NCBI GenBank assembly: GCA_029243025.1
Contig: JAQWSU010000025.1
Span: 1-37,156, forward strand
DNA from: Pirellulaceae bacterium
GTDB taxonomy: Bacteria; Planctomycetota; Planctomycetia; Pirellulales; Pirellulaceae
Direction of reading: 5' to 3'
Length of the DNA: 37,156 nucleotides
How positions within the stretch are numbered: the first letter of the stretch is position 1; each line of letters starts with the position of its first letter. The notes below the pieces were generated by a model, which saw only the letters and a list, made by a program, of their open reading frames with translations, had not been told where the DNA came from and searched no databases. The translations under genes and the position numbers were made by a program. Positions 34,149 to 37,156 of this stretch are shown piece after piece.

Positions 34149-36632
34149 ATGAGTCGGTTGGGGCTGGCGCTATCCGGAGGTGGTTTTCGAGCGACCGTAT
34201 ATCATCTGGGAGTGGTGCGCTTTCTCCGCGACGCAGGGATTCTGCCCAACATCACACACATGACCACCGTTTCAGGCGGTAGTATTCTCGGGGCTCATCT
34301 CGCCTTGAACTGGGACCGTTACTGTGGGACTGCCGATCAGTTTACTGAAGCTTCGGAAGAGATTCTCGAGGTTGTAAGACTTGACGTGAGAAATCGGATT
34401 CTACGGCGATTTCCATTTGCATCCATTGTAAATACAGGCCGCACCTTATTGCGAATGGGTTCTGTCAGGCAGCTTACGCGTCCCGGCCTTCTCGAAAAAT
34501 ATTATGAACAGTTTCTCTACGGCGATGTGCCTCTGTCTCACCTGCCGGAAAATCCCAACCTCCACATTTTGGCGACGAATTTGAGTGAAGGTTGTCTTTG
34601 TTCCTTTAATCGTCGTGGAATGTTGTTGCAGCGAAGACTGCCAGGGCGTCGCGATCAATTCGAGCGAATTCAAACGGGTTTGGCGACGGTATCGATGGCG
34701 GTGGCCGCCTCATCAGCGTTTCCTGGATTCTTTCCACCGCTCGAACTCAACGGATGGGAGGTTGGGGCGGACGGAGGTGAATTCAATCGACAAACGTTCA
34801 CGGATGGTGGCGTGTACGACAACCTGGGCCTACGCATGTTCCGTTGCCTGGAACAGTCATCGGTTCGCGACGCAGTCCCTTTTCGTAAACAAGATTTCCT
34901 AGAGCTTGAATCTGTCACTGTCTCCTTGCGATCCGCACTTGGTTTGCCCGCCGGGACCCCGCTGCGCCGGCTTCGTGAGAAGTTGGACCGTTATGATCAT
35001 GATCGGTTGCTTGAAAGCGATGCTAATTCGTCGGACAAGACAACGGAACTGATCGTTCGTGGTTTTTGGGAGATCATGCGAACCGATCGACTTTACCGCG
35101 ACCCTTGTTTTCAGGAAATGCAGCTTGCTGATCCCGGAGCGCAGACGCTTTTGCAACATGTGGTAGAGTCGGGCAGGGATCTCGATCTGGATGACAGCCT
35201 TTGGTTAAACCGACAGATTATTGAGTCGGCTTTTCGGAAAGTAATCGGTCGGCCCTGCGTGAGGTCGACGAGTCAAGAGTTCGATGGAATTCTCGTGAGT
35301 GACGCGGGCGGTAAATTCAAAGCGACCCGTGATCTGCGACGTGGCGGGCTGGTGAGCACAGCATTACGCTCGTCTGATATTCTGATGGATCGCGTCTGGC
35401 AACTGGAATTGGAAGCCTCCATCAATGCTTCCGGAGTGATTTATTTGCCGATTTCGGAAGTCGTCGATAAAGCACAGGATCGCTGGGCACTTGATCCGGA
35501 AATACAGCGACAGGCAGCACAGATTCGAACGGATCTCGACCGCTTCACAAACCTGGAGATTTCAGCCTTGGTGCAACACGGATATTGTGTAGCAAGGCAG
35601 ATCTGTCGGTCCCACCCACAACTCTTTCATGGTCCGATCGAATCGGGGCCCCCTTGGGATCCGATTGAGGAAGGACGTGCCGACAAGGTTTCATCTTCGC
35701 AAGGGGAAAGCGTGCGGGAATCGTCTGACTTGGTGACGGCTCGCAAGTTACGAGATTCGTCGCGTAGGCGAATTTGGAGTGCTTTGCTTAGCTACCGAGA
35801 TTGGCCATCGTACGCATGGGTGCTATTGATTCTTTGCTTAGCCATTAGTTTGCCGACCTACATCCTGTCCATGCGAGAACGGGCCGCCCAACAACGTGTC
35901 GTTCTCACCGCCATTTCGGACATGAGTCCTGACTATCGTAAGATCCTGGAACTCCTTGAAAATGATGGCCCGGAAGAAATCAAGGGAATGCCGTTTAATG
36001 AAGTGAAGGAATTATCCGCCTCGGATCTAACAGGCTTTAATGTTCTGTCGGATACGAGGATCTTCGATTTACGAAGCTGGGCTAATCGAAATGATGATGC
36101 TTCGGCGGTGGGCTACGCCCGACTTACCGTTGAACGAACGAAGGAAAATACGAATCCCATTCTGCAAGTTCGTCGGCCAACCCGGGTTAAGGATGGGATT
36201 ATCTCAAGTCCTTCCAAACGCTTGAAGCCGAAGCTTTTTCGGATGTCGCAAGGGGAACACAATTTCATTTGGGGGATCGACTTTGATTTTCACGAGGTTC
36301 CTTTTGGGGGCCGTTCCGATTTGCGAATCGAGCAGGTGTTGACCCCGGAAAACGCGAGTCTGATGGACGGCGGCGGACGTTTTCGCTTCTCGATCTATAC
36401 GCCCACTAGCCTGTTGGAAGTGTGGATGTTGTTACCGAAGGGCCGCTCGTGTGATTCCTTCGAGGTTCGAGCCTTTCCGATTGGAAAACCGGAACTGGCG
36501 AAAATTGTGGTGCCGAATTCCCAGGTACAGCTGGCACTCGGTTCCATCGCCACATTTCGGCTGATTCGACCTACCGCGCCGTTCGAGTACGAGTGTGTTT
36601 GGAAATGGAACAAACTGGTCCCGAACCAATAA
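34149..36632 (+). CDS. Patatin-like phospholipase with membrane-anchored C-terminal extension
   Basis: An 827-residue protein. The patatin domain is N-terminal: LALSGGGFRATVYHLG (oxyanion loop at 9-14), the nucleophile turn T40-V-S42-G-G44-S (the first Gly of GxSxG is replaced by Thr), and catalytic D219 in FTDGGVYDNLG. This kind of catalytic dyad hydrolyses acyl esters of lipids. The patatin part continues with variable helices to about 540. A membrane helix follows at about 555-577 (YAWVLLILCLAISLPTYIL), then a roughly 250-residue region of unknown type, probably on the other side of the membrane, so the catalytic part is cytoplasmic. I prefer the ATG at 34149 over 34134 because AGGA lies 4-5 nt upstream and LGLALSGGG follows directly, as usual in the family. 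There is no signal peptide. Substrate and role of the extension are unknown. Confidence 0.9.
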   Translation: MSRLGLALSGGGFRATVYHLGVVRFLRDAGILPNITHMTTVSGGSILGAHLALNWDRYCGTADQFTEASEEILEVVRLDVRNRILRRFPFASIVNTGRTLLRMGSVRQLTRPGLLEKYYEQFLYGDVPLSHLPENPNLHILATNLSEGCLCSFNRRGMLLQRRLPGRRDQFERIQTGLATVSMAVAASSAFPGFFPPLELNGWEVGADGGEFNRQTFTDGGVYDNLGLRMFRCLEQSSVRDAVPFRKQDFLELESVTVSLRSALGLPAGTPLRRLREKLDRYDHDRLLESDANSSDKTTELIVRGFWEIMRTDRLYRDPCFQEMQLADPGAQTLLQHVVESGRDLDLDDSLWLNRQIIESAFRKVIGRPCVRSTSQEFDGILVSDAGGKFKATRDLRRGGLVSTALRSSDILMDRVWQLELEASINASGVIYLPISEVVDKAQDRWALDPEIQRQAAQIRTDLDRFTNLEISALVQHGYCVARQICRSHPQLFHGPIESGPPWDPIEEGRADKVSSSQGESVRESSDLVTARKLRDSSRRRIWSALLSYRDWPSYAWVLLILCLAISLPTYILSMRERAAQQRVVLTAISDMSPDYRKILELLENDGPEEIKGMPFNEVKELSASDLTGFNVLSDTRIFDLRSWANRNDDASAVGYARLTVERTKENTNPILQVRRPTRVKDGIISSPSKRLKPKLFRMSQGEHNFIWGIDFDFHEVPFGGRSDLRIEQVLTPENASLMDGGGRFRFSIYTPTSLLEVWMLLPKGRSCDSFEVRAFPIGKPELAKIVVPNSQVQLALGSIATFRLIRPTAPFEYECVWKWNKLVPNQ

Positions 36633-36753
36633 ATCCGGCGAGTCGAGTTGGTGGGTATCTGAAGTCCGGTGGCTTCCGGCGGGCCGTGCTGTATTACTCT
36701 TGTCGCCGGGGGATGGGAGCGGAGCGAGCAAACCGGCTGGAATCGTACTAAGA

Positions 36754-36775
36754 TTGGCATTTGTAATTATGCCAA
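36754..36775. other. 7-bp perfect hairpin
   Basis: TTGGCAT (36754-36760) and ATGCCAA (36769-36775) enclose an 8-nt AT-rich loop, about 120 nt after the patatin-like stop codon. No T-run follows, so it is not a classical terminator on the plus strand. Confidence 0.55.
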
Positions 36776-36803
36776 CAAGTTGCGTAAAATTACGTTGCAC
36801 TTT

Positions 36804-36876
36804 AGGGCAAGTGTTTTGCTCAGGCAGCAATTAATGTTAGTCTCTCCGGCAGCAGCAAAACACTCCTGTTTGCCCT
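36804..36876. ncRNA. Candidate structured RNA or inverted-repeat element
   Basis: AGTGTTTTGCT (36810-36820) and AGCAAAACACT (36854-36864) are perfect 11-nt complements. AGGGCA (36804-36809) pairs with TGCCCT (36871-36876) after a one-sided 6-nt bulge, giving a 17-bp stem in two parts with a 33-nt loop. The heptamer GGCAGCA occurs twice in and beside the loop (36823-36829, 36848-36854), and each copy can pair with TGCTGCC (36889-36895), which would compete with the main stem. Could be a small RNA, a leader structure of a gene beyond the window, or a dispersed repeat; no known family is recognised. Confidence 0.35.
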
Positions 36877-37020
36877 GGAATCATTTGATGCTGCCTGCCG
36901 CAGACGCCGGGCTCCAGTGGTGCAGGGCTTGTAGAGCCATCGCGGTGCCATGGAAATCGAAATCCAGTCTGGTCGTTCAACGATCGAACGGACTAGAATA
37001 GCCACGCGGAAGTCACTCAC

Positions 37021-37156
37021 TTTAATCTCGCAGTTTTAATCTCGCAGTTTTAATCTCGCAGTTTTAATCTCGCAGTTTTAATCTCGCAGTTTTAATCTCG
37101 CAGTTTTAATCTCGCAGTTTTAATCTCGCAGTTTTAATCTCGCAGTTTTAATCTCG
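37021..37156. repeat. 14-bp tandem repeat, 9.7 copies, running off the right edge
   Basis: TTTAATCTCGCAGT repeats perfectly from 37021 to the window end. The unit is unrelated to the 11-bp unit at the left end, so the window ends are not copies of each other. The true length is unknown because the array is cut by the edge. Confidence 0.97.

Larger units (their letters stand above)
36633..37020. other. Intergenic region with stacked hairpins
   Basis: No coding frame is credible. The region holds a 7-bp hairpin (36754-36775), a CGTAA-AA-TTACG palindrome (36784-36795 area), a long 11+6 bp stem (36804-36876), and sequences that can pair alternatively with it (36889-36897). It ends at the terminal 14-bp tandem array. 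Confidence 0.6.

Overview
The window looks like a chromosomal piece of a planctomycete, probably Pirellulales-like. The evidence is gene content: a PSCyt1/DUF1549/DUF1553 protein coupled to a DUF1501 protein with a twin-arginine signal, two FGly-type sulfatases, a redoxin / CxxCH / copper-monooxygenase-like / EF-hand fusion, and a MoxR-DUF58-BatA-DUF4175-type gene train. No rRNA, tRNA, CRISPR array, IS element or phage gene was seen. Both ends of the window lie inside perfect short tandem repeats (11-bp units at the left, 14-bp units at the right), so it may be a contig that broke at repeats.

Layout. 1-425: tandem repeat and non-coding DNA. 426-4784 (+): PSCyt/DUF1553 gene and DUF1501 gene, a two-gene operon. 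4847-6790 (-): a secreted Spy-like plus thioredoxin-fold protein whose frame is interrupted by one in-frame TGA exactly at the redox-active position; I read it as a candidate selenoprotein. 7471-8970 (-) and 10070-11530 (+): two sulfatases, on either side of a secreted His/Asp-tailed protein (9045-9794, -). 11541-12284 (-): LOG-family protein. 12425-27219 (-): eight tightly packed or overlapping genes: TPR/HExxH metallopeptidase, DUF4159 protein, MoxR ATPase, DUF58 protein, BatA-like VWA protein, a giant DUF4175-like coiled-coil protein with about 29 PGQQQ repeats, a second VWA/amidotransferase-like membrane protein, and a caspase/C13-like secreted peptidase. 27614-29173 (+): SLC13/DASS transporter. 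29715-31667 (+): redoxin/cytochrome/Cu-monooxygenase fusion. 32062-33024 (+): zinc alcohol dehydrogenase. 33452-33955 (+): DUF2062 membrane protein. 34149-36632 (+): patatin-like protein with a membrane-anchored C-terminal extension. 36633-37156: hairpin-rich non-coding DNA and the terminal repeat.

How the genes fit together. The eight-gene minus-strand train is most likely one functional unit: a MoxR AAA+ ATPase working with VWA-type partners (DUF58, BatA-like, second VWA protein) at the cytoplasmic membrane, with large structural and proteolytic partners facing the periplasm. The sulfatases and the PSCyt/DUF1501 pair fit the polysaccharide-degrading lifestyle of planctomycetes. The most notable single observation is the candidate Sec codon at 5888-5890. 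The second is the presence of two putative peptidases (HExxH at the start and caspase-like at the end) in the MoxR/VWA train. Third are the many unrelated short tandem duplications, all between genes, and the stacked hairpins at 36754-36897.
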